From assembly GCF_018408705.1 (NCBI RefSeq), contig NZ_AP023420.1, positions 2,728,001 through 2,792,000 on the forward strand: DNA of 64,000 nt, written 5' to 3'. This stretch comes from Pusillibacter faecalis. Lineage in GTDB: Bacteria; Bacillota; Clostridia; Oscillospirales; Oscillospiraceae. Under the pieces are notes generated by a model. It had not been told where the DNA came from. It was given only the letters and a program-made list of their open reading frames with translations, and did no database searches. The position numbers and the translations under genes are program-made. Below are positions 1 to 8,340 of this stretch, piece by piece (position 1 is the first letter of the stretch; each line of letters starts with the position of its first letter).

Positions 1-1206
1 ACCGGGAACAGAGGTTTCCATCCGGTCATTGACAAGGATGCGGCCCCGGTCATGTTCAACCTGTCCAGCTTCCAGATTCAAGGAGGCAGTGTTGGCCTTG
101 CGGCCGATGGCGACCAGGACCTTCTCCGCTTCAAAGGAGACAACAGCGCCGGATTTGTCCCTGCAGACTACTTTGGCTCCCATGGGGGAGGCCTCCACGG
201 ACTGCACCGGGCACTCCAGGTGGAACTCCATACCCATCTTCTTCATATGGGCCACCCCTACCTTCGTGAGGTCGCCATCCAGCATGGGCAGCATGCGGTC
301 CTGAGCTTCGATCACCGTGATCTTGGTGCCGAAGGCCGCATAAGCGCAGGCCAGCTCTAAACCGATGACGCCGCCGCCGATGACCACCATGGTCTTGGGC
401 AGCTTTTCCAGGCTGAGAGCGCCGGTTGAGTCGATGCAGTTAGGGTTCTCCATCAGACCGGGGATGGGAGGCTGGGAATTGATAGAGCCGGTTGCCAGAA
501 TGATGGCGTCCGCCGCCATGGTCTCTGAAGAACCGTCCTTCTTGGCGACCCTCAGGGTTTTGGGAGCGGTGAAGCTGGCTTCACCATCAATCTTTGACAC
601 CTTGTTGGCCTTCAGTAGGGCGGCAACACCGCTGGTAAGCTGCCGGCTGATATCGTTCTTATGGGCAATGACCTGGGGAAAGTTCACGGTAACGCCGCTA
701 ACTTCCACACCGATGTGCTTCCCCTGGTCCTGGATCTCAGAGACCAGCTCCGCAGAGTGCAGCAGACACTTGGTTGGAATGCAGCCTATGTTCAGGCAGG
801 TGCCGCCCAGATGCTCCCTTTCGATGAGGGTGACCTTCGCACCCAACTGGGCCGCCCGGATGGCAGCTACATAGCCGCCGGGACCTCCGCCCACCACGAT
901 CACACTCTTGAGATCCGCGGCAGAAGTCGCAGGAGCAGCAGCAGCCGGTGCGGCTGTGACGCGCTCCCCAGCCTCACCGATATAGGCGAGAATGCCCTTT
1001 ACAGGGACGTCGTCCCCCTCCTGGGCCACGATTTTTAGAAGCACACCATCGCGCTCGCTTTGAAGCTCATGAGTCAGCTTGTCTGTGGTAATCTCTGCGA
1101 CCACGTCGCCCGCCTTTACCGCATCGCCTTCGTGTTTCATCCACTGGGAGACGGTGCCCTCCTCCATGGTCAAGCCCAGCTGCGGCATTAAAATTTCATA
1201 TGCCAT
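1..1206 (-). CDS. lpdA: Dihydrolipoyl dehydrogenase (E3) with N-terminal lipoyl domain, truncated by window edge
   Basis: Flavoprotein that reoxidises dihydrolipoyl groups of a 2-oxo acid or acetoin dehydrogenase complex with NAD+. Translation starts at the ATG ending at 1206 and runs off the left edge, so about 400 residues are visible. Residues 1-80 form a lipoyl domain (lipoyl lysine in ITTDKLTHE), then an Ala/Pro linker, an FAD motif GGGPGG near residue 106, the redox disulfide in GGTCLNIGCIPTK, and a second dinucleotide motif GGGVIGLE. It lies 15 bases after the E2 stop in the same operon. Its lipoyl segment is almost identical in DNA to that of the E2 gene, suggesting duplication or gene conversion. 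Confidence 0.92.
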   Translation of the reverse strand, partial: MAYEILMPQLGLTMEEGTVSQWMKHEGDAVKAGDVVAEITTDKLTHELQSERDGVLLKIVAQEGDDVPVKGILAYIGEAGERVTAAPAAAAPATSAADLKSVIVVGGGPGGYVAAIRAAQLGAKVTLIEREHLGGTCLNIGCIPTKCLLHSAELVSEIQDQGKHIGVEVSGVTVNFPQVIAHKNDISRQLTSGVAALLKANKVSKIDGEASFTAPKTLRVAKKDGSSETMAADAIILATGSINSQPPIPGLMENPNCIDSTGALSLEKLPKTMVVIGGGVIGLELACAYAAFGTKITVIEAQDRMLPMLDGDLTKVGVAHMKKMGMEFHLECPVQSVEASPMGAKVVCRDKSGAVVSFEAEKVLVAIGRKANTASLNLEAGQVEHDRGRILVNDRMETSVPG

Positions 1207-1221
1207 TGCGATTGCCTCCCA

Positions 1222-2463
1222 TTACAATACGATACACATGGGACTCTGCAGCAGATCGCGCAGGTCCATGACGAACTTGGCGGCAGTGGCGCCGTCAATG
1301 AGCCTGTGGTCGTAAGTGAAAGACAGTCGCATGACCTGTCGCTTGCTTACCGAACCATCCTCCGCCAGGGTCAGCTCATCCTGCACCGCGCAGACACCCA
1401 GAATTGCGGCATCTGGCTGGTTAACAATGGGCGTGAAGGTCTCAATACCGAACATTCCCAGGTTGGAAACGGAGAAGGTGGACCCCTTGTACTCATCTGG
1501 AAGGAGCTTGTTGCCCTTGGCCCGGGAAGCCAGATCTTTGGCACTGTCTGCCAAGGCATCCAAGCCCAGGCGGTCGGCGTCCCGAATCACAGGAACGATC
1601 AGCCCGGCCTCCAGTGCCACGGCCATGCCGATGTTCACATGAGCCCGCTGGATCATCTGGCCGTTATCATAGCTCACCAAAATCTCAGGATGCTGGCGCA
1701 GCATCTTAGCGGTTGCTTTGAGGATCAAGTCGTTGACAGAGTACTTCCGGCCGGTTTCCGCCAGCAGAAGTTTCCGGAACTTCATCAGCTCTGTCACATC
1801 CACCTTGGTGTTCTGAGTCACCGGTGGAATTTCAGTGTGGGAATGGAGCATCCGCTCCGCCACCACCTTGCGCATGCCGGAGAGTTTCACCACGGTGTCT
1901 CCCTCCATCAGCTCCAGACCGGCCTTGGGTGCAGCGGGCTCTGAGGCAGAAGCGGCCGCTACGGAGAGAGGCGCTGGGGCAGGAGCAGTCTTCATAGCCT
2001 CAGCGGCTGCCAGGATATCCTTCTGGGTGATGCGGCCAGAGGTGCCGCTGCCCACGATAGCGGCAAAGTCCGTAACACCCAGCTTAGCCGCGGTCTTCCG
2101 GGCCAGAGGCGAGATGCGAATGCGCCTGCCGTCCGCAGTAGGAGCAGCTGCCGCGGGGGATGCTGCAGCAGGAACTGATTCCGCTGCCGCAGGCGCAGCG
2201 GCCGGTGCAGCTGTGATGCTCTCCCCAGCCTCACCGATATAGGCGAGGACCCCCTTTACAGGAACATCCTCCCCCTCCTGGGCCACGATTTTTAGAAGCA
2301 CACCATCGTGCTCGCTCTGAAGCTCATGAGTCAGCTTATCTGTGGTAATCTCTGCGACCACGTCGCCCGCCTTTACCGCATCGCCCTCGTGCTTGATCCA
2401 CTGGGAGACGGTGCCCTCCTCCATCGTTAGGCCCAGCTGCGGCATCAAAATTTCATATGCCAT
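1222..2463 (-). CDS. Dihydrolipoyl acyltransferase E2 (acetoin/2-oxo acid dehydrogenase complex)
   Basis: Core E2 enzyme transferring the acyl group from lipoyl-lysine to CoA. The 413 residues show a lipoyl domain (residues 1-80, Lys43 in TTDKL), an Ala/Pro-rich hinge, a peripheral subunit-binding domain around 112-150 (RISPLARKTAAKLG...GRITQKDI), a second hinge, and a catalytic domain ending in the family motif DHRLIDG (His386, Asp390). It starts 13 bases after E1beta. With E1 subunits of about 330 residues, the set resembles AcoABCL acetoin dehydrogenase, but pyruvate or branched-chain substrates cannot be excluded from sequence alone. Confidence 0.92.
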   Translation of the reverse strand: MAYEILMPQLGLTMEEGTVSQWIKHEGDAVKAGDVVAEITTDKLTHELQSEHDGVLLKIVAQEGEDVPVKGVLAYIGEAGESITAAPAAAPAAAESVPAAASPAAAAPTADGRRIRISPLARKTAAKLGVTDFAAIVGSGTSGRITQKDILAAAEAMKTAPAPAPLSVAAASASEPAAPKAGLELMEGDTVVKLSGMRKVVAERMLHSHTEIPPVTQNTKVDVTELMKFRKLLLAETGRKYSVNDLILKATAKMLRQHPEILVSYDNGQMIQRAHVNIGMAVALEAGLIVPVIRDADRLGLDALADSAKDLASRAKGNKLLPDEYKGSTFSVSNLGMFGIETFTPIVNQPDAAILGVCAVQDELTLAEDGSVSKRQVMRLSFTYDHRLIDGATAAKFVMDLRDLLQSPMCIVL

Positions 2464-2476
2464 GTTCTGCCCCTCC

Positions 2477-3457
2477 TCACTTGTTCAGCACATGCTTGAC
2501 GGCCTGGACGATGTTCTCGGGATGGGGGAAATTTTTGTCCTCCAGCACAGGACTGAAAGGAGAACAGATATTCAGTCCGCAGACCCGCTCCACGGGAGCA
2601 TCCAGCTCATCGAAAAGCTCTTCGGCAATTTGGGCAGAGAGTTCACCGGCATAGCTGCCGCGCTTGACCTCTTCGCTGACAATAACGACATAGTGAGTCT
2701 TGGAAACAGAAGCACGGATGGCGTCCCAATCCAGAGGCACCAGGCTCCGCAGGTCCAGGACCTCCGCGTCAATGCCCTCCTTGGACAGTGCTTCCGCGGC
2801 CTCCATGGAGAAGTTGACCTCTCGGGACCACGAGATGATTGTAAGGTCCTTGCCTTCGCGCTTGACGCTGGCCTTGCCCAGCGGGATGGTGTATTCCCCC
2901 TCAGGAATCTCCTCCTTGCGGGCGTAGAGCAGCTTGTGTTCTAAGAAGACCACGGGGTCATCGTCTCGGATGGCAGTCTTCAGAAGGCCCTTGGCATCCT
3001 CGGCAGAGCAGGGAGCCACAACCTTCAGGCCAGGGAAATGGCAGAAGAAGTTCTCCAGGGATTGGGAGTGCTGGCCGGCGTTGCGGCGGCCGGAGCCCAT
3101 AGGGGCCCGCAGCACCATGGGAACACTGCACTGGCCGCCAGTCATATAGCGGATCTTGGCGGCCTGGTTGAAGAGGGGATCGGCACACTCGGTGGCAAAG
3201 TCATCGTACATGAGCTCCACCACAGGTCGCATACCGCGCATGGCCGCGCCAACAGCCATTCCAACAAAGCCCTCCTCAGAGATCGGCGTGTCGATCACGC
3301 GGTTGGGGCCAAACTCCTCCAGAAAGCCCCGAGTAATGGCGAAGACGTTTCCCATAACAGCCATATCCTCGCCCATAATGAACATCTTGTCATCTCGGAG
3401 CATCTCCTCATGCAAGGCTTCACCGATGGCCTTGCTGACGGTGATCTTCTTGCTCAT
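2477..3457 (-). CDS. Thiamine-dependent dehydrogenase E1 component, beta subunit
   Basis: Transketolase-like beta subunit of the heterotetrameric E1 that decarboxylates or cleaves the substrate and acylates lipoyl-E2. The protein begins MSKKITVSKAIGEAL and carries the conserved GEDM and SEEGFVG stretches of the family; 326 residues is the usual length. I chose the ATG at 3457 rather than one 12 bases upstream, because it forms a 4-base ATGA overlap with the E1alpha stop and has AAAGGTG upstream. The overlap implies translational coupling and equal production of both E1 subunits. Confidence 0.92.
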   Translation of the reverse strand: MSKKITVSKAIGEALHEEMLRDDKMFIMGEDMAVMGNVFAITRGFLEEFGPNRVIDTPISEEGFVGMAVGAAMRGMRPVVELMYDDFATECADPLFNQAAKIRYMTGGQCSVPMVLRAPMGSGRRNAGQHSQSLENFFCHFPGLKVVAPCSAEDAKGLLKTAIRDDDPVVFLEHKLLYARKEEIPEGEYTIPLGKASVKREGKDLTIISWSREVNFSMEAAEALSKEGIDAEVLDLRSLVPLDWDAIRASVSKTHYVVIVSEEVKRGSYAGELSAQIAEELFDELDAPVERVCGLNICSPFSPVLEDKNFPHPENIVQAVKHVLNK

Positions 3458-4443
3458 CTTGCCACGCACCTTTCGTTATCGGTCACATACATATCATCGA
3501 GCACGGTGGCGGGGTCGGGATAAGGGGACTCGTCCGCAAACTTTACAGCCTCGTCCATCTCGGCTTCCGCCGCCGACTTCACAGCGTCCAGTTCCTCCTG
3601 GGTGGCGCCGGCTTCCAGCAGCCGCTTGCCCAGCTTCATGATGCCGTCATTCTTTAAGGCCTGCTCCATGTACTCCTTGGGGCGATATACGGCGGGATCG
3701 CCGCAGTAATGGCCCTGATAGCGGTAGACTTTGGCCTCCACAAGGTAAGGACCCTGGCCGGAGCGGGCATGCTCCATGGCTACCTTCATGGCCTCATAAA
3801 CAGCTATGGGATCGGTCCCGTCCACCACGGCATAGGGCACACCATAGGCAGCGGCTCGGGATGCCAGATCCGGGGTGTTGGTGATGCGGTGGATCTCGGT
3901 AGAAACACCGTAGCAATTGTTCTCGATGAACCAGACCATAGGCAGCTTCCAGGCGGCGGCCATATTCAGGGACTCGTGGAAAGAGCCTTCGTTGGTAGCG
4001 CCATCGCCGAAGCAGCCAACGGTGACGGAGCCATCCTCCATAATCTTGGAGGCCAGTGCGCTGCCAGCGGAGATGGGCTGGCCGGCACCTACGATGCCAT
4101 TGGCGCCCAGGTGGTTCATTTTCTTCATATCCGCAATGTGCATGGAGCCGCCCTTGCCCTTGCAGTAGCCGGTGGCCTTGCCGAAGAGCTCTGCCATGGC
4201 CAACTTGGGGTCCGCGCCTCGGGCGATGGCATGGCCATGGCCACGGTGGGTGGAGGTGAAGTAATCTTTGGGCTCGATGGCCGCAAAGGCGCCGGCTTCG
4301 GCGGCTTCCTGGCCGATACTCAAATGGATATTGCCGGCCAGCATGCCCTTGGTAAAGCATTCGGCTGCATGCTCCTCAAAAGCCCGGATTCGAACCATAT
4401 TCCGGTACAGCGACAGCAGGAAGTCCTTGTCATAGGTTGCCAT
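3454..4443 (-). CDS. Thiamine-dependent dehydrogenase E1 component, alpha subunit
   Basis: TPP-binding alpha subunit of the E1 enzyme. The 329 residues include the thiamine diphosphate motif GDGATNEG (146-153) ending at the Asn pair (175-176), and the substrate-side STHRGHGH segment. The stretch HLGANGIVGAG resembles acetoin dehydrogenase AcoA as well as pyruvate E1alpha. It is the first complex gene in the operon, 20 bases after the GntP-type permease, and overlaps E1beta by 4 bases. An acetoin role is plausible for a fermenter but is inference; substrate is not fixed by these motifs. Confidence 0.92.
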   Translation of the reverse strand: MATYDKDFLLSLYRNMVRIRAFEEHAAECFTKGMLAGNIHLSIGQEAAEAGAFAAIEPKDYFTSTHRGHGHAIARGADPKLAMAELFGKATGYCKGKGGSMHIADMKKMNHLGANGIVGAGQPISAGSALASKIMEDGSVTVGCFGDGATNEGSFHESLNMAAAWKLPMVWFIENNCYGVSTEIHRITNTPDLASRAAAYGVPYAVVDGTDPIAVYEAMKVAMEHARSGQGPYLVEAKVYRYQGHYCGDPAVYRPKEYMEQALKNDGIMKLGKRLLEAGATQEELDAVKSAAEAEMDEAVKFADESPYPDPATVLDDMYVTDNERCVAR

Positions 4444-4463
4444 AATTCACAACACGACCTTTC

Positions 4464-5783
4464 TCAGTGAGTGAGGGAGTAATAGATAAACACAGGGACC
4501 AGGGACAGCAGTGGCAGGATGACGGTTTCCACCGCCACATGCAGATACCCCTTTTTGTAGGAAACGCCGGAGAGCGCGAACAGCATGACTACCGTTCCAT
4601 TCCAGGGAAGCGTATCAAGCCCGCCGCAGGCGATGGATGCTACACGGTGAATGATCTCGGGCGTGTAACCCCAGGAGACAAAGGTCTCGCCAAAAAGCTC
4701 CAGGGCGATGGTCAGGCCGCCGGAGGCAGAACCCGTAATACCGGCAATGATCGTGGTGATAGCGGCCACTTTCAGAAGACCCGGCAGAGGTAGATTGATG
4801 ATATTTTCCTGGACCAGAGCAAAGACCTCCGTAGCGGAGACCACCTTGCCAACGCCTACCACGGCCGCGATAATGATGCAGGGGAAAATGCCGTTGTTGA
4901 AGCCCTCAGAGAGAACGTCGCTGACACCGTGGACGCCGTTCAGGGCCTTCCAGAACATCAGGACGGAGAGAATACAACCTGCGCCGAGACCGTAGAGCAG
5001 TTCCACACCGAAGCCGTTGATCAGGACAAAGGTCACCACCATGGGGATCAGAGACACCAGGAAGTGAGGGGCGCGGCCCTCCAGCTCTTTCTCATCCAGA
5101 ATACCGCCCTGGACCTGATAGTTCTCGATGGCAGCGGCAGGATCGTTGCGGCCGCGCTTGCACTGCCAAGAGAGGTAGCCAACACCCGCAATGATCATGA
5201 AGAGCGTAGCGAGAATGCCCTCCACCGGAGCGGCGGTAAGCTCGGTACCCAGTAACCGAGAGGGGATAATATTTTGCATCTGCAGGCTGCCGGGCATCTG
5301 TCCCATGGCAAAGGTAGCGATGGCCAAGCCAGTGATGCCAGGGAACAGATACCATGGAATGCCTGCCTTTGGGAAAAGGATCTTAGCGAAGGGCAGAAGT
5401 ACAAAGATCATGACAGTAACCTGAATGCCGCCGTAAACCAGCAGACCGCCTACTAGAACATAGATTAGCAGGGTCCACTGGGTGCCTGCCTTGTTGATCA
5501 GAGTACTGCTGATCCGCCAGGTGGCACCGCTCTTGTCATACAGAGCACCCAGCAGCGCGCCCATGGCAAAGACCACAAGCCAACTGCCGACAAAGTCTTT
5601 CATACCAATCAGGAAGGGACCCTCGGCCCCTACGATGGAGGCCGCCACATCTAAGCCGCCGAAGAGCGCCACAATGGCTGCTGCCAGAACAGCCGCCAGG
5701 AACATACTGATCTTCTTATACGCTGCGAAGATCAGCGCACCGAATGCCAGGAGAATGCCGATCACACTGAATGCGATAGTCAT
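4464..5783 (-). CDS. GntP-type carboxylate/gluconate permease
   Basis: Polytopic inner-membrane carrier of 439 residues with roughly a dozen hydrophobic segments. The C-terminal half has the signature GSASGGLTIAL followed by IHRVASIACGGLDTLPWNG, which matches GntP-family organic-acid:proton symporters. The ATG at 5783 is preferred because AAAGGATG lies just upstream; an ATG 42 bases earlier has a Shine-Dalgarno too far away. As first gene of the dehydrogenase operon it probably imports that complex's substrate or a precursor acid. The substrate itself cannot be read from the sequence. Confidence 0.8.
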   Translation of the reverse strand: MTIAFSVIGILLAFGALIFAAYKKISMFLAAVLAAAIVALFGGLDVAASIVGAEGPFLIGMKDFVGSWLVVFAMGALLGALYDKSGATWRISSTLINKAGTQWTLLIYVLVGGLLVYGGIQVTVMIFVLLPFAKILFPKAGIPWYLFPGITGLAIATFAMGQMPGSLQMQNIIPSRLLGTELTAAPVEGILATLFMIIAGVGYLSWQCKRGRNDPAAAIENYQVQGGILDEKELEGRAPHFLVSLIPMVVTFVLINGFGVELLYGLGAGCILSVLMFWKALNGVHGVSDVLSEGFNNGIFPCIIIAAVVGVGKVVSATEVFALVQENIINLPLPGLLKVAAITTIIAGITGSASGGLTIALELFGETFVSWGYTPEIIHRVASIACGGLDTLPWNGTVVMLFALSGVSYKKGYLHVAVETVILPLLSLVPVFIYYSLTH

Positions 5784-6106
5784 TTTTTTTACATCCTTTC
5801 CGGTATTTGTTGCAGAGATATTCATTGCAGTGGGGATCGGAAGGGGTTATTCCTCCCTCCTTTTTCCAGATGAAAGCTCAGCCGGCTGCTTTCGTGTAAC
5901 ATTGTAGTCGGGAATTTTTGAATTGTAAAATACTAAGAAATTATCCATGGATTACAAAAAACTATCCATAATGTGTCAAAGATTTATCATATTTGCTGTA
6001 CTTCGCTGTAACCAGCATCCAAATTTCTTATGGAAAGAAAAACTTGTTTTATGGGAAAAAAGCGAATATGATAGAAAAAGATTTCTGTAAGAGCGGAGGA
6101 ACGACC
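5784..6106. promoter_or_regulatory. Divergent control region between permease operon and LysR gene
   Basis: AT-rich 0.3 kb spacer with no gene. It holds the perfect palindrome ATCCATGGAT (5943-5952) and a second TATCCAT half-site about 20 bases further (5963-5969), plus inverse ATGG-containing half-sites near 6028-6051. LysR proteins normally bind such dyads between their own gene and a divergent target operon, so these are the best operator candidates. No clear -35/-10 pair could be assigned to either strand. Confidence 0.45.
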
Positions 6107-7045
6107 ATGTTAAATCTTAGACACCTTCAATATCTGAATGCGGTCTATCAGTATAAGAATTTTACCCAGGCCGGAGACTCCCTTTTTGTTTCTCAACCCA
6201 CAATTTCCGCCGCCATCAATACTTTAGAATCGGACCTTGGCGTAAAACTCATTGAGCGCAGCTCCAAGCGTGTAATCTTTACTTATGAGGGCGAGCAATT
6301 TATGCAGTGGGTCCAGAAGATCCTGCTGCTCTGCCAGGAGGCTGAAAGCGCCACGCGGGATCTCTCCGACTCGGCAGAGCAGCAGTTGCGGCTGGGGATG
6401 TCTTACGCCTTTATGGATTCCACCGCGCCGTTGGTTTTCTCCGACTTTTTGAAGGAGCATCCCCAGGGCAAGATTCACCTGGATGAAGGCTCCATGCAAA
6501 AGCACCTGCAGATGATCCAGAGTGAGAAGCTGGATCTGGCCTATAACGGGTTTCCGGACACTCAGGATCTCCCCGGGATCGAAACCATTCCCATCAGCAA
6601 GGCGGAGATCCGGATCGTGCTGCATCCAGACCATCAGCTAGCCAAGCAGGAGCGGATTCCCCTCTCCCTTTTGGCAGGTGAAAAGCTTGTGATGATGGAT
6701 GCTCAGTCCAAGGTTAAGCGCCTGATGGATGAAGCGTTTGAGCAGCAACACCTCTCCATGAATGTGGTGCTGAACTATACCCAGATCCTCTGTATGGTAA
6801 GCCTGGTAAAATCCTGCCGGTATGTTGGCATCATCAGCGAGGCAGCCGGACACAGCATTCCCGGCTGCGAAGGCTTAGTACTCCGCAGCTTTGAAGAACC
6901 GTTGGTCTTTGATTTGGGATTTTTCTTCAAAAAAGGGCGATATCTCCCTAAACTGGGGTGGGAGCTGATCCGCTTTCTTCAGGCCAGTGAGAAGCCATAC
7001 CTGAAATACTGGGAGGAAAAGCATGCCTCGGGGCGGCGCCAATAA
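6107..7045 (+). CDS. LysR-family transcriptional regulator
   Basis: 312-residue DNA-binding regulator. Residues 1-65 form the winged helix-turn-helix (LNLRHLQYLNAVYQ...SQPTISAAINTLESDLG), followed by a periplasmic-binding-protein-like effector domain. The ATG at 6107 is preferred over upstream starts because GCGGAGGA sits 6 bases before it and the protein then begins exactly where LysR proteins usually do. Being divergent from the permease/dehydrogenase operon, it probably controls that operon in response to its substrate (inference from layout). Confidence 0.92.
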   Translation: MLNLRHLQYLNAVYQYKNFTQAGDSLFVSQPTISAAINTLESDLGVKLIERSSKRVIFTYEGEQFMQWVQKILLLCQEAESATRDLSDSAEQQLRLGMSYAFMDSTAPLVFSDFLKEHPQGKIHLDEGSMQKHLQMIQSEKLDLAYNGFPDTQDLPGIETIPISKAEIRIVLHPDHQLAKQERIPLSLLAGEKLVMMDAQSKVKRLMDEAFEQQHLSMNVVLNYTQILCMVSLVKSCRYVGIISEAAGHSIPGCEGLVLRSFEEPLVFDLGFFFKKGRYLPKLGWELIRFLQASEKPYLKYWEEKHASGRRQ

Positions 7046-7067
7046 AAACAGGCTCGAGATTGTTTTG

Positions 7068-7104
7068 AGAAACGGCGTAGCTCCGGCTATTCCGTTTCTT
7101 CGTT
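7068..7104 (+). terminator. Probable terminator of the LysR gene
   Basis: Stem AGAAACGG/CCGTTTCT (7068-7075 with 7092-7099) extended inside by TAGC/GCTA, followed by a short T-rich stretch. It sits 22 bases after the LysR stop. The T-tract is weak. Confidence 0.45.
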
Positions 7105-7292
7105 TTGCCGTTTACCCAGCAAAGACGCGGGAGGTATTTGGTCATAGCTATTTTATGAGGCATAGAGAGACTGAACAGATTTAGAAGTATGTGAAAATTT
7201 GGCGGATGTCCACCTTGCAAATGAGCCCCATCCAACGCTGAATAGGCCAAAGATGGGTCAGCCAGAATCAAGGCCACAAGAAAATACAAACA

Positions 7293-7326
7293 AACCCCGC
7301 TGATTTCATCTGAAATCAGCGGGGTT
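7293..7326 (-). terminator. Perfect 16-bp hairpin, possible minus-strand terminator
   Basis: AACCCCGCTGATTTCA pairs perfectly with its inverse around a 2-base loop. On the minus strand the hairpin is followed by TTTGTTTGTATTTTC; on the plus strand no T-run follows. It may be a back-up terminator for the tRNA-Arg transcript. Confidence 0.45.
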
Positions 7327-7455
7327 CCTGGCAAGGGGCTACGATCTGGGGTTCCTCAGGAAAGCGGTCATCCAGATCATGACCCAGCAGAACAGTCACG
7401 ATCTGGAAAGGAAGTATCAGGGAGCGGGTAGACGACGTCTTTTTTGCCGTAGATA

Positions 7456-7494
7456 TAAAAAGACGTCGGAGCAAAGTTTACTTTACTCCGACGT
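7456..7494 (-). terminator. Rho-independent terminator of tRNA-Arg
   Basis: Stem of 15 bp (7463-7477 with 7480-7494, one G-T pair) directly after the encoded CCA end, followed on the minus strand by CTTTTTAT. Position and T-run fit the end of the tRNA transcript. Confidence 0.85.
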
Positions 7495-7570
7495 GGTACG
7501 CCCTGAGGGATTCGAACCCCCGGCCTTCTGGTCCGTAGCCAGACGCTCTATCCAGCTGAGCTAAGGGCGC
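7494..7570 (-). tRNA. tRNA-Arg (anticodon ACG)
   Basis: Full cloverleaf on the minus strand: acceptor GCGCCCT/AGGGCGT, D-arm AGCTCAGCTGGATAGAGC, anticodon stem TCTGG/CCAGA with loop CTACGGA giving anticodon ACG, T-loop GGTTCGAATCC. The 3' CCA is encoded (7494-7496). It has its own promoter and terminator, so it is a single-gene transcription unit. Confidence 0.97.
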
Positions 7571-7594
7571 ATGTCCATTCTGGACAGCTTGTTT

Positions 7595-7623
7595 ATAATA
7601 GCACACTTCTTTTGGAATTGCAA
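7595..7623 (-). promoter_or_regulatory. Promoter of tRNA-Arg
   Basis: On the minus strand TTGCAA (7618-7623), a 17-base spacer and TATTAT (7595-7600) lie about 25 bases upstream of the tRNA 5' end, a standard sigma-A layout. Confidence 0.8.
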
Positions 7624-7660
7624 GGGGTTTTTGAAAAAAATTTCACTTTATGAATGGCCC

Positions 7661-7689
7661 TTGTAAAAGAACAGGGGCTGTGATATAGT
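7661..7689 (+). promoter_or_regulatory. Promoter of the DivIVA-like coiled-coil gene
   Basis: TTGTAA (7661-7666), 17-base spacer, TATAGT (7684-7689), about 35 bases before the start codon at 7724. Confidence 0.7.
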
Positions 7690-7723
7690 AAATCACAAAG
7701 ATAAAACGGGAAGTGGTGGGTCT

Positions 7724-8311
7724 ATGGATAACTACGCCATCAAGAGTGTGACATTCGGCGGATTTGACAAGCAGGATGTTATTCAATATATCGAGCGGGC
7801 TGCGGAAGCGCAGAAGGCTCTGGAGGAAGAGAACGCCAGCTTGAAGGAACAGCTCGCTGATTTAGAGGGAAAATGCGGCGCGCTGGGTGCCCAAGTAGAG
7901 ACCCTGACCGCAGAGCATACCCGCCTGCAGGACGCTCTTGCAGAGGAGACAGCCCTGCGGCAGGAGTTGGAGCAGCTCAAGCCCCTGCGGGAGGAGGTGG
8001 CTCGGCTGCGGCCGGATGCGGAGGCCTACGCCCAGTTTCGGGAGCGGATCGGCGCCATTGAGTGCGAGGCCCGGAAGCGGGCAGCGGACCTGGAACAGGC
8101 CACGGCCACACAGTTACAGCAGACCGTGGAACTGTTCCAGAAGCAGTACCAGGCTCTGATGAGCACCTTTGAGGCCGCCGCGGGCCACGTGACGGGGGAG
8201 CTGCGGAAGGTGGAGGTCAACCTGGCCCAGCTGCCGCGGGTGATGGATCAGTCCGGAGCGGAGCTGAACGCATTGGCCTCCCGGCTGGACGCTGAACAAC
8301 AAAAGACGTGA
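7724..8311 (+). CDS. DivIVA/GpsB-like coiled-coil protein
   Basis: 195-residue acidic protein. The start MDNYAIKSVTFGGFDKQDVIQYIERA resembles the DivIVA/GpsB N-terminal segment (a GYD/GFDKxxVxxYI core) that binds curved membrane. Residues 25-110 are heptad-rich and surely coiled coil, with a shorter helical stretch to the C-terminus. It has no membrane segment. A role in cell division or cell-shape scaffolding is inferred from this layout; the protein is shorter and more diverged than classical DivIVA. It is monocistronic, with its own promoter and an efficient terminator. Confidence 0.7.
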   Translation: MDNYAIKSVTFGGFDKQDVIQYIERAAEAQKALEEENASLKEQLADLEGKCGALGAQVETLTAEHTRLQDALAEETALRQELEQLKPLREEVARLRPDAEAYAQFRERIGAIECEARKRAADLEQATATQLQQTVELFQKQYQALMSTFEAAAGHVTGELRKVEVNLAQLPRVMDQSGAELNALASRLDAEQQKT

Positions 8312-8339
8312 AAGGACGCGCCGCAGGCGCGTCCTTTTT
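8311..8339. terminator. Bidirectional terminator
   Basis: Perfect 10-bp GC stem AGGACGCGCC/GGCGCGTCCT (8313-8322 with 8326-8335), loop GCA, flanked by AAA and TTTTT. It ends the coiled-coil gene and probably also the convergent YigZ gene whose stop lies at 8341. Confidence 0.88.
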
Positions 8340-8340
8340 C

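Larger units (their letters stand above)
7046..7455. other. Gene-free spacer between LysR and tRNA-Arg
   Basis: About 0.4 kb without a supportable gene. It contains the weak LysR terminator and a perfect 16-bp stem hairpin at 7293-7326 (loop of 2 bases). That hairpin is followed by T-rich sequence only on the minus strand, so it would act on transcripts coming from the tRNA side. The weak reading frames here have no family resemblance or ribosome-binding site. Confidence 0.5.

Noticed and set aside
7379-7564. Plus-strand frame across 7379-7564
   Set aside because: It runs over the tRNA-Arg gene and its terminator, so it cannot be a protein gene.
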